This document shows, piece by piece, positions 34,314 to 45,823 of a DNA stretch of 64,000 nucleotides (within the stretch, counting starts at the first letter, position 1; every line of letters starts with the position of its first letter). The stretch covers positions 1,751,560 through 1,815,559 of the forward strand of contig NC_134390.1 of assembly GCF_035582795.1 (NCBI RefSeq). The letters run 5' to 3'. Under the pieces are notes generated by a model that searched no databases, was not told the DNA's origin, and saw only the letters and a list, made by a program, of their open reading frames with translations. Source of the DNA: Mycteria americana. Lineage: Eukaryota > Chordata > Aves > Ciconiiformes > Ciconiidae. A program made the position numbers and the translations under genes.

Positions 34314-37170
34314 GAAAAGAAGGTAAAACTTTTGTGGACTGTTTAAATTTCAGAGGAGAATTTTTTTTTTATACTGAATTTTTTAAACTAGATGAAAGGT
34401 CAAAAATGAAACTTTTCTACCTAGCTTTCACAACTTAAAGACTATATAGATTTTATTTACAACATGTTGGTGACAAAGTACAAAAAGGAAACAAGAAAAC
34501 CTCACCAAAATTCCTGCTGGCACAACTGGAAACTTTATAAAGTCAAGATTGCATCTACAGTAAAAGGACAGTCACGTTTTACGAGGCAGGTGATTAGAAT
34601 TTCTTTGAAAACGTCTACAAATACCTCTCGTAATGGAGGGAATATTTGGTTACAATTAAAATGTGGATGAAATGGAATCCTTGCCATAGTTGACATTATT
34701 AGTAACATTTATAACCAGTATATGTTTTGATTTCTTACTCGTTTTCAGTCCTTCCTCTTTCTTTCAGTTATTTGTATGTAAATATTTTTATTTTAACCTG
34801 TAAGTTGTTATTTACAGGCGCAGATGATAAAGAAAGCTAATACTTTGCTAGAGGTATAAATTATGTTTACTCTTTCTCAGCTGACAGCTTAAAAACTTGG
34901 GGGTTTTTTTTCAACGTTTGCTGTGTTTATCAAATTTGGGAAGGATCTGGAGAAAGCAGTGAGAGGCCTAGTCCTGAAAATGTCTGAGGCACATGCAATG
35001 AGGTGTTGACTTCCCTTAAGAGGATTCAACACATCCAATTATTTTAAAGTACGGTACGGTAGAACGCGTACTGGTGAACAAAAGTTTCTGAAGGATGATT
35101 TCACAATAGTTTGTTCTTAGTTGCTGGGCATGATAAACATCTATAATTGAACAATAAATTGTGTGCTGATTATATCTACAATTAAACATGCATTGCTTAT
35201 TCTGTCTGGAGATTCTACTGTGCTTTGGAACATTTAAACCAAATAGAAGAAGAACGATAAAATAAGAAATGGAAGATATATACCAAAGGGTTAATGAGGT
35301 TCTAATATATGGTTTCTATGCTGAAAGTAGTGCAAAATTTCCGGACTAATTTTGTAAGGTAGGCGATATTTTGCAAAGTAACGGTATCTTTGTAAGAAAA
35401 TATTCTATTGAAAACAGGTAGATGGTTGGTATATTTTGTAGCTGAATTGTGATCTTTACGAATTCTGAAATTGAGTTTATATACGTATTTTGACAGTTTA
35501 TATATTTCATTTTAGTAAACAAATGAAATATTTTGTGAACCAGATTTTCAAGCATATATTTTTATGGATAGTACAAAGTCAAATGAGATCCTCTTTGGTG
35601 TAGGAGATATTTGAATTAATTTTGTATGTCTGTAGGCAACTTACAAAAAAAATGGATCCTAAAGAGTATTGGGGGAAAAAAAGAAAGAAAAAAAAAAAAA
35701 AGAGAGAGATCAGGGCTTTTTATTCCCCACAGTTGATCTTATCTGCACATTAGATCTGATTGCTATCAGAGATTCTAGTTTGTATGATCTTAATTTGTTT
35801 CAGGTGAAAATTAAATGTTTGACATGATCAGGACTCTTTTGGGTGTGGAATCTCCATCCTTGGAGATCCTCAAAAGCCGTCTGGACGTGGTCCTGGGCAA
35901 CCGGCTCTAGGTGACCCCGCCTGAGCAGGGGGTTGGACAAGGTGACCTCCAGAGGTCCCCTCCAACCTCAGCCATCCTGTGATTCTGTGATTCTGTGAAA
36001 TAGAACAATGTGTATGCAGTGCTTATTGCATGAGTAATAAATACACTATTTTCCATAGTTAGGATTGAATCCTGCTTCCAGTTATGTCAGCGGGAATTGC
36101 ACTATGGACTATGCTATTCAAAAGGTGTTAGAGCTCCGTGTGTGTGTTGTGCTAGCTCAGATCTGAATGAAATTAAAAGATGTACTCACTCCCTAGATGT
36201 GTAATGCTTATCATATGGTCAGTCAGTATTTTTTATTTTACTCATTTTTGAATTAATGGACTTCTTAGCAAGCAGAGCTCTTTGCAAATGGTATGAGAAA
36301 GACTGCATTCCACAATCACCTAGTTAAGTAGGCTCTAAAAGTATATTTTTTTTCTCAAGTTTCTAAATACGTGATTGTTACGGACATGATCCACGATACG
36401 TTTCCTTTCGGCCAAACTGGAGTATACATTTGTGTTCGCGATCATGTCAAAAAAAGAGTGCTTTTGTTGCACATCGAAAGTAGCGAGCAAGGCTGAGAAC
36501 GTCATTACGTTAGGGAACTGCTCCAGAAGAGGCGTTTGTTAGCGGAATTTCAGGGAAGATGAACGCCTTGGAACGTGCTTAGCGCCTCAGAGAATTGGAC
36601 CTTTTCGCTCTGTCTCCCATCGGGTGTGTGTACGCTATTTGGCATATGTTTAAGAGGGTTTGACCTACAGTTCTGAAACTAATTTGGTAACTCCTCTGTA
36701 CGGTGTTTTAATCCTCACTGTGTGCTGTTGTTCCTTTACCTTCTTTTTGTAATACAGAATAATAATAAAAAAAGCTATCAAGTGTTAAGACTGTAAAAAA
36801 ATGGTGGCCAATTCTTTCTGTATTCAGCAAGTGAAACAAATGTAGTGCTGCCAGACAAACCGTTAGTCAATTTTTATCCTCTTAAAATAGTGTTTTGGAA
36901 AGAGCAGCTTATTTTTCATCCTGGAAATATTAAACAGTAACATGAGTTTGCTCTTTAAGTAATCACTTATCATGAAATACTTATTTTGGATTTACTTCAA
37001 AATCTAGATTGTAAGAGAGTAAAATCGATGTCCTGAGAGTAAGAGATAGAGTACCTAATACCGTTCTGCTGGTTATTTCCAAACAAGAGTACATGCTTTA
37101 TATGAATTGTAAATATTTGTCGAAACAATTAGATTGTTGCGAATTCTGACCTTGGTAAATAAAGTCGCCA
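34314..37170 (+). other. ATF1: ATF1 3'UTR and downstream region (extent uncertain)
   Basis: AT-rich non-coding sequence after the ATF1 stop. AATAAA signals lie at 35153, 36036 and 37158. If the last is used, the UTR is about 2.9 kb and contains the CR1 fragment at 35.84-36.00 kb. Pumilio-type TGTAAATA motifs lie at 34777-34784 and 37108-37115. A purine tract (A/G only) lies at about 35671-35709. Which signal is used cannot be told from sequence. Confidence 0.45.
35841..35998 (+). mobile_element. CR1 LINE, 5'-truncated 3' end
   Basis: About 160 bp matching the 3' end of avian CR1: GGAATCTCCATCCTTGGAGA, GCCGTCTGGACGTGGTCCTG, CAGGGGGTTGGACAAGGTGA, CCAGAGGTCCCCTCCAACCT, and the terminal repeat GATTCTGTGATTCTGTGA. 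CR1 copies typically lack the 5' part, as here. It is in the same orientation as ATF1 and is the strongest single indication of an avian genome. Confidence 0.93.
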
Positions 37171-37193
37171 AAATATAATTCTGATGTTCCTTA

Positions 37194-37199
37194 TTTATT
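37194..37199 (-). terminator. Possible poly(A) signal of TMPRSS12
   Basis: TTTATT on the plus strand is AATAAA on the minus strand, about 665 nt past the TMPRSS12 stop codon. An ATF1-sense AATAAA lies only 31 bp away at 37158-37163, so the two convergent transcripts may end in overlapping sequence. Confidence 0.35.
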
Positions 37200-37863
37200 T
37201 TTAATTAACATAGTACTGCAGCGATTCTGACCGAACGTGCGGACGTTGTGTGGTACCAGGTCTTTCACAGTGGCCGACAATAAATATGTAGTCTATGAAA
37301 CAGCACCCAGAGATCTTTTATCGGATGTGTCCTTTCAGCAGTCAGAGCACTAAGTCATCTGTGCATAAATTTTAGTCATCACTCCAGATAATTAGTGGAG
37401 AATACCTTTTCTCTTTCTGCAGGTTTTTTTTCCTTGTTAGCTTTCAGTAAGCTGAGCCGCTGTTAACTAAAGCCACTTGTGCTCTGCTGGTGTGCACCCA
37501 GCAGAGGGAGTTTCTCTGCCATCTGCAAAATCCTGGTAGGGTTGCTAAGTGGTCCGTAAGCTTCTGCTAGCTGGGAAAGCCTAGAAATAGGGTGGGAAGA
37601 CAGTATTTGCGGGTGGTAACGTTTCTATACTCAGTTTTGTTATTAGGGTCAAGGTTGTTATTGTTTCCTCCGCTGTCGGTGGAGATATCAATGGCAGAAA
37701 ACAAAAAAGAGAACGCAATTGCAAACATGACTTCTAAAACATAAGTGTATGTCCTTTGGCTCTTAGATTTAGTCTGAAACAGGAGTTAGCTCTCTTTTCA
37801 ACGTTCTAACAGGCAGACCAAACTGCCACGATGGTGACGCAATGGTTTGTCCCTTTAGAAAGT

Positions 37864-40800
37864 CTACGCGAGTACTATACGTATCACAGTCAGGCCGATG
37901 GTAAGTGTAATGCTCCCGGGACTCACGGCCTTGTTACTCAAGAGAAGTTCGGATTTTATCCATCTTCTGTATTGAGATAAGCGGACGTAGATCCCAGGAA
38001 ATTTTGGCCGCCCACAGCCTACTCCAAAACTAGCAATCCCTATCAGGTAGTATTTGTTGGTACTAGGGTGATAGCACGCTAAGGGTCCACCGCTGTCTCC
38101 CTATAAAGAAACAACACAAAAAACTAGCAACGTGTATTCCCTTCCAGGAGTCAGTGTAGAGTTCAGTCAGCAATGCATCCACTTTTATTTTTTAACCTTT
38201 TTTAATCAGCTAACCAGCCAGTAATCCATGGATAGGAGTACACAGATTAAGAGAAGATTCGGTGATGCTGGGTGGTACTGCCGTGAGGTGAATACCGTGC
38301 CTGCCTTAGTTTCAGGGTCTTTGACTGAACTTCTGTTGTTTTTCTTTCTGCACCTTTTCTCAGGTGCAGACGAGCTCAGGCTCGTCTCCCTAAACTTTCT
38401 CACTCATTAATTAATAGCAGAATATATTGTCCACACAGTGTATAAGTACCGAGAAACACGGTAATGACTACACAACCCAGAATCTTTGCCATGTCACCTA
38501 CTTGAAGGAAAACTGCTGAGGGAAGTAGGAAGTATATCAGACAAAGTACTTATTCATAATGGTTTTTAATTATAAATGTCTCCGTATCACGGCTGGTGCC
38601 CCAGCGTTTGCACACTAGTGCTTTTGGCCCGAGAACTGTCTTCGGAGAAAGATGCTGATTGCTCAGCGTTTAAATAAAAATCTTGCCCTGTCACTGAGCC
38701 GTATCGCTTTCCAGTGCTGCTGCTCTCTTTCAAAGGCAGAAAAACAGGCCAGGTGCTCGTGTGCTTCACGCACGCTACATATGTACAGTGATACATACGT
38801 ATCCTTACGTGTGTGCTTCACACGCTGCATATGTACAGTGATACATACGTATCCTTACGTGTGTGCTTCACACGCTGCATATGTACAGTGATACATACGT
38901 ATCCTTACGTGTGTGCTTCACACATGCTACGTATATAGTGATGCATGTGCGTGTCCATACGTGTGTGCTTCACACTATATATGTAGTGATACGTGTATGT
39001 ATCCAAATGTGTGTGCTTCACACACGCTACGTACGTACAGTGATGCATGTGTGTGTGTCCATATGTGTGTGCTTCACACACTACATATGTAGTGATACGT
39101 GTGTGTATCCAAATGTGTGCTTCACATGCTACGTGTCCAGTCATATGTGTGTGTGTCCATATGTGTGTGCTTCACACACACTACATACGTAGTGATGCAT
39201 GTGTGTGTCCAGATGTGTGTGCTTCACACACTACATACATACAGTGATGCACGTGTGTGTGTCCATACGTGTGCTTCACACACTACATATGTACAGTGTA
39301 TACATATATGTGTGTCCATACATGTGTGCTTTACACACGCTACATAAGTACAGTGATAAGCGTGTGTCCATACGTGTGCTTCACACATGCTACATATGTA
39401 CAGTGATAAGTGTGTGTGTCCATACGTGTGCTTCACACACGCCACATGTGTGCAGTGATACATGTGTGTGTGTCCATACGTGTGTTTGTGTGATGTTGTA
39501 TCCTTCACTGACATCTTTGTGGCGAGTGTTGTATAAATACAAAATGCAAACATGTTTGGGTCTTTCCCCTTTCACTTATTCGTGTCGTCCTGTGAGTATC
39601 ACGGAATTCTTTGTGCATGTTTTTGAGATGGGTTTTTTCTCTGGAATCACCGTCTCGCCTCTCTCTCTATTTATGGTGCTGCTTCTGCAGTTTGACGTGT
39701 TTTCTGTTTAGTATTTGTGCCATTTTAATTAATTATGCTGGTCACCATGATGCCTCGAGACTCTGGCTCGGTGCTTTCCATACCGGCAGGCCAGGCACCA
39801 TGTTCCTTCTTACCTGACAGGTGTCAGTGCCGCCTGACTGGGAGCCAGCACAAATCATGTTGTTGTTAACCAGCCCTCCGTACGCATCAGAACTGTTACA
39901 GACGCTAGAAGGAATGATTTCCACTTGTGCTTCTTTTAACACAGCCGAAGTTCTACCTTTAATAGAAGACAGCATAGAGAAAGGTAACATATTCATGCTG
40001 TTGGGTGCAGCGATTCTTACTGTGCTCTTTTTTCCCTGTTTAGCCAGCTTAAGCATGTTTCTGTGTGTGTTTAGACATGTATGTAATGTAGATTGTGCCT
40101 ACTTCTAATGGATTTAAACTGAAGCGGGTTAAGGATTTGCAGACTTGGATTTGATGTAGTTTTTGCAATTCGTATTCTGAAGAAACATCGATGATAACAG
40201 TCCTGCTCGCTAGCCTTGCTTAAAATGTCAGGGGTGACTTAGCACAAGCTTATACGATCCCCAGCTGTCCCTGGAACTTCCACGCAAGAAGGATGCACGC
40301 CACCAACCGACATCGTATCGCGTTTGTGCTCATTGTGATTAGAGAGAGAATTTGAGGGAGTGCAGCCATTTGTAAAATACATGGGGATCCCTAAGTTCAC
40401 AATGCACGGCGTCAGAATTGTTTTCCAATAAAAAAAGCTATTTCTAGCAGACAACGTTGAGGAGCTGTACCCTGAATCTGCAAGTCAGGCTAGTTTATTT
40501 TCCTTTTTTCGTGTTATATTTGGAAGAAAGGCTAGAAAATTCATGCCTTTGGTTACATCTGTGTAGATCTAATCTGCTTTCAATGGAAAAAAATACTGAA
40601 AGCAGATACTCAGTTGCAGAAGGATTCAATGGCACTGTGCGATGAGACTATAACCTGAACAAATTCAGTTCTCTCTCAGTGAGCTTGAGGGACTGGAACC
40701 CAGTATTAGTTACGTAGCTTGTAGCTTGATCAGCGACGCAAGCAAATTTTTACCTTTTTCTGCTGTACGTCCCCAGCCACTAATAAAGCATTCTGTTTCG

Positions 40801-43310
40801 TTGTCAGCCTGTAGGTAAAGGTGTGCAGGAGGTAAGCAGATAGGCTGAATATAGTCGCTGTAGCGTACTGCGGAATCCAGTTCAAATAATGCAATATCGT
40901 TTTCAAACGTTTCTCTCTTGAATTCTGGGTGCACAGTGATTCTTCTAATATTTCTTTTTGCTGCGTGTTCGCCATGTTTCCAAAGGTTATGCACGCCTAA
41001 AACAGCTCTCCAGGAATATGGGTCCCTAAGAGAGAATTCATGGATTTTTTTACAATTATGTTAAATACGTTTCTTGATGGTGGTGTTTTACTGTTGGCTT
41101 ATGCACCTTTAGGAACATACATTGAAAATTCTGTGGTAAGTATTTTCTGGAACATATTTGGCTAATTACCATTTTGTCTGTTTTGAACACTCGCTTTGCC
41201 TGATGCTGGTTATGGCTGTTGAGGCAAATTCAGACTAATGAGTTAAGCTGATACTCAGCTTTTGCTTCCCACCCCATCTCAGCAGAGGCCACCTGGGAGA
41301 TAGGCTTTTGAAAAAGATTAAAAACATGGATTTATTTTGCAGAAAGGAAGTAGTCTTATACCCACAACGCTTATGAAGACTGTACCTAGATTTGGGAAAT
41401 CCATTAACTAGAAGTTACAAATAATTAATATCAACTTAAGATTAAATTGAGAAATAGGGCCGGAGTCATTCAGAGCTAATTGCTAGTCAAGTATGTTGAA
41501 AAAAATCTTCCCTGATATTAAGTGAGAATTGAATTTGGCCTGTGATGAGCAAAGGGCAGGCTGTAAAATTCAGATTAACCTCCAAAATTCTCCAGAGTGT
41601 AAGATAAAAAATAAGTTATTTGCAATATAACGCCCCTCGAAATTAATGTTTGTAAAAGTGCATTTAAAGAAACAAGGAGCTGACCTAACCAAGTCCTGAT
41701 AATGATGAAATTCCAAAGTTCAGAGATTTTTACAGTTCAGTTTCCCTCAGGTCACGGTTATGTCAACACAGGTGATACGGCTAGTGTGCAGACTTTGAAA
41801 CTCTGTTAAAGACTACAGAAAAGCCAACAGTGATCAGATGGCTGAAATGCAGCAGAACTGCTGTAAGTACACTTAAAAGGCCTGTTCTAAGGAGTGTTTT
41901 TACCATTTTGTCAAAAAAAAAGTAGTTACGTGCCAAATTGTTGGTTCTGTTAAACAGAAAAAATGGAAATAGTGTTAAAACTAATGAATTGTAATGTTTC
42001 TAATCTAAATATTGCAACATTTTCTTTTTGCAGTGAGCTTTACTACGTCAGAAAAATCTATTAATCAGAAAAATTAGAGCCCCACGAAAAAAAAAGCTCC
42101 CAACCTAACAAAAATGTCACCTAGATTAGAAACAAACGACCCTTTATTAAAAATAACAAAGGTTGTTCTGGGCCAAGCCAGAAGTGCGTATCCAAGACTT
42201 CTTGATGCTGACTTCTAAAGATGTAACTTTGCATCCTGTGCTGGGCTAGCGGCCGTCACCACACACGACCGTTACAGCAAAGGTGACAAAGGGGACAGAG
42301 TTTGGTCCTTAGTGCCACGGCCAGTCCCTCCTACAGGCCATATCAGTAAACAGGAGCTGCGTAGTCTGGGTCTGCACATTGGTTCTGCACTATGAGAGCT
42401 CGGTCCGTGTATGTCCCATGGATTTGCCTTTTGGTCAGATACACCCAGCGATGCTTTGCTGATCTACTATGCTCTCCTCATACTTAATAAAAAGAGGTAT
42501 TAGCATGAATACGTACTTCCTTCCTGTGACGCAGTGGCCAGCGGTAAGTACTGAATTCTCATTAACTAAAACTCCACCACAAACGTGTATAAATTGTACA
42601 CCAGCTTGGTGAATCTGGAGGCTGACTGACCATGGCCACGCTCCAATTTGAGTGTAGTGTCCGCCTACGATGCGGGATCCCGAGATGCTGTCTAAGAGCG
42701 GCCGTTGCCCGCACTCTGCAAAACAGAACAGTTGGTTATCTTGTTCAAAGTGGAAAACAGAGGGTTTGGTGCACCCACAGCATTTTGGGGGTTGGTTTGT
42801 TTCGTTTTCTTTTTTGGTTTTGTTGGTTTTTTTTTTTTTTTTAATCTACAGTGTTACTTGCTGCAGGATTTTTGACGTTTGCAGCTGGAGCCTGGCTTCT
42901 GGAGATCCCAGGGCTGTTTTCTTAAGTTGTATTGTTATCCCACAGTATGAAATGGGCATATTTCATCTGGTTACATTCCTTGTGTCCGGACTTATTGTGT
43001 ACATTGAGGGTAAGCGGGTTCCAGTCGCCAGTACTTTATGAATTCACCCGATTTAGGTATTGTGAAGTTTTTTCGTGTGTCTCTGGGGAGCAACGGGACG
43101 CCACAGGCCCGTCCCCCTTCCCCCCTCCCCGCCTGCCCTCTCAGGCCCTTCAACTGCCCGCCACGGCCCTTCCCACACCCGCTGCTCCGGTACAGCCACG
43201 GTACCCTCAGGGGAAGCCTGCGGGGCCGCCGTCCCGGGCAGGGTGCCCGCCAGGAGCGGCGGCAGCAGCAGCAGCAGCAGGGCGGCGGCGGCGGGCCGCC
43301 CCCGCTGCAT
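37864..43310 (-). CDS. TMPRSS12: TMPRSS12-like transmembrane serine protease, 5 exons
   Basis: S1 (trypsin-fold) serine protease; the mammalian orthologue is testis-enriched and needed for sperm function. Minus-strand exons in transcript order: 43310-43205, 42715-42517, 41025-40754, 39956-39814, 38100-37864; total 957 nt, 318 residues (human about 348). Exon 1 gives a signal peptide (MQRGRPAAAALLLLLLPPLL) and joins in phase to ECGQRPLL; its donor GAGG|GTACCG is non-ideal but fits the phase. Exon 2 has the activation site SRIVGG and catalytic His in LTAGHC; exon 3 has catalytic Asp in ENDIALFEL and CFISGWGRT; exon 4 has NNNMICAGSQSGGTDTCQ; exon 5 has catalytic Ser in GDSGGP and a hydrophobic C-terminus (ITLTIGLTVIRIVLA) suggesting a membrane anchor. 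The complete triad implies an active enzyme. The residue before catalytic His is Gly, not the usual Ala. Confidence 0.92.
38757..39486. repeat. Minisatellite, ~14 copies of a ~50-bp unit
   Basis: Tandem array in the last intron of TMPRSS12. The unit reads GTGTGTGCTTCACACGCTGC followed by ATATGTACAGTGATACATAC and GTATCCTTAC. Copies at 38809-38858 and 38859-38908 are identical; later copies diverge and vary from about 48 to 56 bp, gaining GT runs. The unit is rich in alternating purine-pyrimidine (TGTGTG, CATATG, TACGTA, TGTACA). Because 50 is not a multiple of 3, the array stays open in several frames and creates artefactual ORFs encoding repeated CVHTCASHT-like peptides. Confidence 0.95.
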
Positions 43311-43430
43311 CCTCCGTCGAGGGGGACAAAATGGCGGCCGGAGCCGGCGCGCGGGGGCGCCGCCAACGGCCGCTGAGGCGGCGGCGCCTCCGGACCGAGC
43401 CGCGGCAGCTCTCAGAGAAACTTCCTGAGC
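43060..43430 (-). promoter_or_regulatory. TMPRSS12: CpG island at TMPRSS12 first exon
   Basis: Compact GC- and CpG-rich block covering the signal-peptide exon and about 120 bp upstream of its ATG (at 43310). A CAAAATGGCGGCC sequence at about 43328-43340 on the plus strand matches the YY1 core. Leftward transcription is supported by TMPRSS12; a divergent rightward start is possible but no plus-strand gene follows within reach. Confidence 0.65.
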
Positions 43431-44120
43431 GCGTAACGTTAAACACCAATCTTTTAATGCTCTAGTGACGAACCGTGTTAGAACCGATTACCGCGCAGGG
43501 GCGGGCAGGCAGCCAAGTGACCGAGAGGCTTTGGTAAGTGTTATGTGGGGAGGCAGGGTGTGGTGCCTGCCCTTCCCCCCCGTCTTTTCTAAATAAATAA
43601 CTGGCGGCTGAGCAGAAGTTGGGTGTTAAGGGCTTGCATCTGACGGCTTGTCCTGGGAGGCTGGAACGTGAACAGCTGTGACAGAGCATGGGGAGCGGGG
43701 AGCAGGTCGAGCCCAGCGCCCGCATACAACGGCTCACTGAGCCCCGGCTGCTTCCCAGCGTGGGGAACATCTGAAGGAATCCCTTCCCAGAGTTAATCAG
43801 GCGTGGGCAGAAGTTCCCTTGAGTTACTACATTTTTTTTTTCTGCCTGCTGGGCTGTTTTGCATTCTCCTGCAGCCTCCTCCTGGGATCCTCCATGGGCT
43901 GGGCTCTGGTGAGGCACGGTCAGCAGCACGAGGGCTGGAAAGATGTTCAGGAAACTGACCCTCACTTCTCATTGATGCTTGAATCAGAAGCTTAATTAAA
44001 GTCCTTCACCGTGTTACCTAGATTCAGACGTCTGGATTAGCCTATGCCGTGGTGTCTGCGTTGATTCTGTCAAGGAATTTCTGTAGGGGCAGGGGAGAAG
44101 GCCTGGCAGGGCGGCATGAG

Positions 44121-45823
44121 TTACTTCACGGCGTACCCGATGATGTGGGGCTGAATGGGCGTCCAGGGCAGCGCTACGCTTATGTGTTGTAATTTCAGCT
44201 CCGAGAAGTTGGCCTCTTCGAGATTCTTCCATATCTCTCTCGTTAGGCAGCATCCATCAAAGACGAGTTTCCAAGTCGGATAGCAGATCTGCTGCCAAAA
44301 ATACTTCCAGCTGGAATGATCAGCAGCCACGTGCTCTAAGAAATAGAAAGCGCCTCCCTGGGAAAAAACAAAGTCGTCTTACAGAGCCGCAGCAGGCACT
44401 GGGGTTACACCGAACTTCTCCCTCCATCCCACCTCCTCTCAAATACAGACCTGTGCATGTGCTGTTTGCTCGCTCATCAGTATTCTCCCACCCCTTCCCT
44501 GCCCGCTTTTTGCTTTTGTGGTGTCAGTTGGAATTAATGCAAGCAGGAAACTTGGCAGAGATTCAAAATGCCTATTCAAAAAGCGTGAAGGATGTACTTA
44601 CTTGATCCCTCTTTTATTATAGCAATAGTTTGTTGTCTTTTTGTTTTAATTACAGTTGCTAGCATGTCATTTTTTTCGAAGGAAACTAAGAGAAATGTAT
44701 AAAACCTACTCAAACGCATCAGGTTTTGACAATGCAGAGGATTGTCTTGAAAATACCATTTTAAAGGCTGAAAGTCTATTGCAAAAATACCCTGACAAAC
44801 CAGGTTTTTTTGATCTTTAGCTTGATTAGTGTACTACAGGGAATTAAGGCATTTAATTAGACTGTTTTAGTCATACAGGTAGATCAGCCCCACTTCTAAG
44901 AGGCTAAAGCAGTTTATTTAAAATGCAGACTTTCAGTCTTGATCAGAGAGCTTCCCACCCAAAGAAAATATGGGGTGTGTGGGGAGAGACAACACCACAG
45001 AAGCCAGTTCTGCTTTAAATGATATACCGTAATTACTTACAAAATTACTGGCAGCTCTAGTTACCAGACTATGTTACTTTTAGGGTTTTACTTTTAAGAA
45101 TAGGACAGACTGACCAGTATGTTGCTACTGCTTTGCACCATTTAGCAGTGCAGAGTGGTTGTAAATCTGATTTAACTAGGGAAATAAACAGAGTCTGGTT
45201 TGTAAGCTCAAAAACAACTTTTTTTTTCTTTTTTTTTCCTTTTTTTTCTTTTCTTTTGGTGCAGTGCCTCTGGAACAGATGATAAAGGTAATAACCAAAC
45301 TTTTTAGTCAGATACTCACTGGTCTGAGCACTCGCAGTACCTCCTTCAGGGTGCCGTTCACACTGTGCACAGAGCAGAGGACCAAGGTGCAGATGACAGC
45401 ATCCACAGAACCGCTGGGCACCTGGTGCAGGTCTTCTCCTGCAGCTACTAGGAAACGCTCGTAGTGGACGTGCTGGTTCTTGTTCATGCTTCTCAAAAGG
45501 CCTTGCTGGAAGTGGGGGTTTATGTCAGTGCATGTGACTTTGCAGCCTGGTGGGTAGAACTGGAAGTTGGCACCGCAGCCGGTCCCAATCTCCAGCAGCT
45601 TCAGCTCTCCTGAGGGGCTCGTGAAGTCAGGTAGATTACGAAATAGCTCCTGTTTCTGCTTCTTTGTTTTCTTCTCGTGAATTGCAGAAAACTTCTCCAA
45701 GAAGAAAGGAAAAAATATCTTCCTACAGAAAGGCTTCCATATGCCCAGGAACGATAGCAGGTAGATGGGCATGGCAAGCAGCGCAAGGCAGGCACGGAAG
45801 AGGAGGACGCTGGCCTCTGTCAT
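44121..45823 (-). CDS. METTL7A: METTL7A/TMT1A-type methyltransferase, copy A (2 exons)
   Basis: SAM-dependent methyltransferase of the METTL7 family, ER- and lipid-droplet-associated; mammalian members are reported as thiol S-methyltransferases. Exons in transcript order: 45823-45320 (168 codons) and 44357-44121 (78 codons plus stop); 246 residues, human 244. The hydrophobic N-terminus (about residues 5-30, LLFRACLALLAMPIYLLSFL) acts as membrane anchor. SAM motif I is LLEIGTGCGANFQFYPPG, followed by TCTDINPHF with the acidic ribose-binding position, then AAGEDLHQ and DAVICTLVLCSV. The junction AGACCA|GGAGGC gives LRPGGAFYFLEHVAAD, as in human. The C-terminus is PHIIGYAVK. The intron is about 0.96 kb and includes a T-rich tract (plus strand) at 45216-45260. 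The paralogue next door is copy B. METTL7B identity cannot be excluded by eye. Confidence 0.9.

Noticed and set aside
38652-39711. Long open frames on both strands encoding repeated Cys/Val/His-rich peptides
   Set aside because: Produced by the 50-bp minisatellite; the unit length is not a multiple of three, so several frames stay open without selection.
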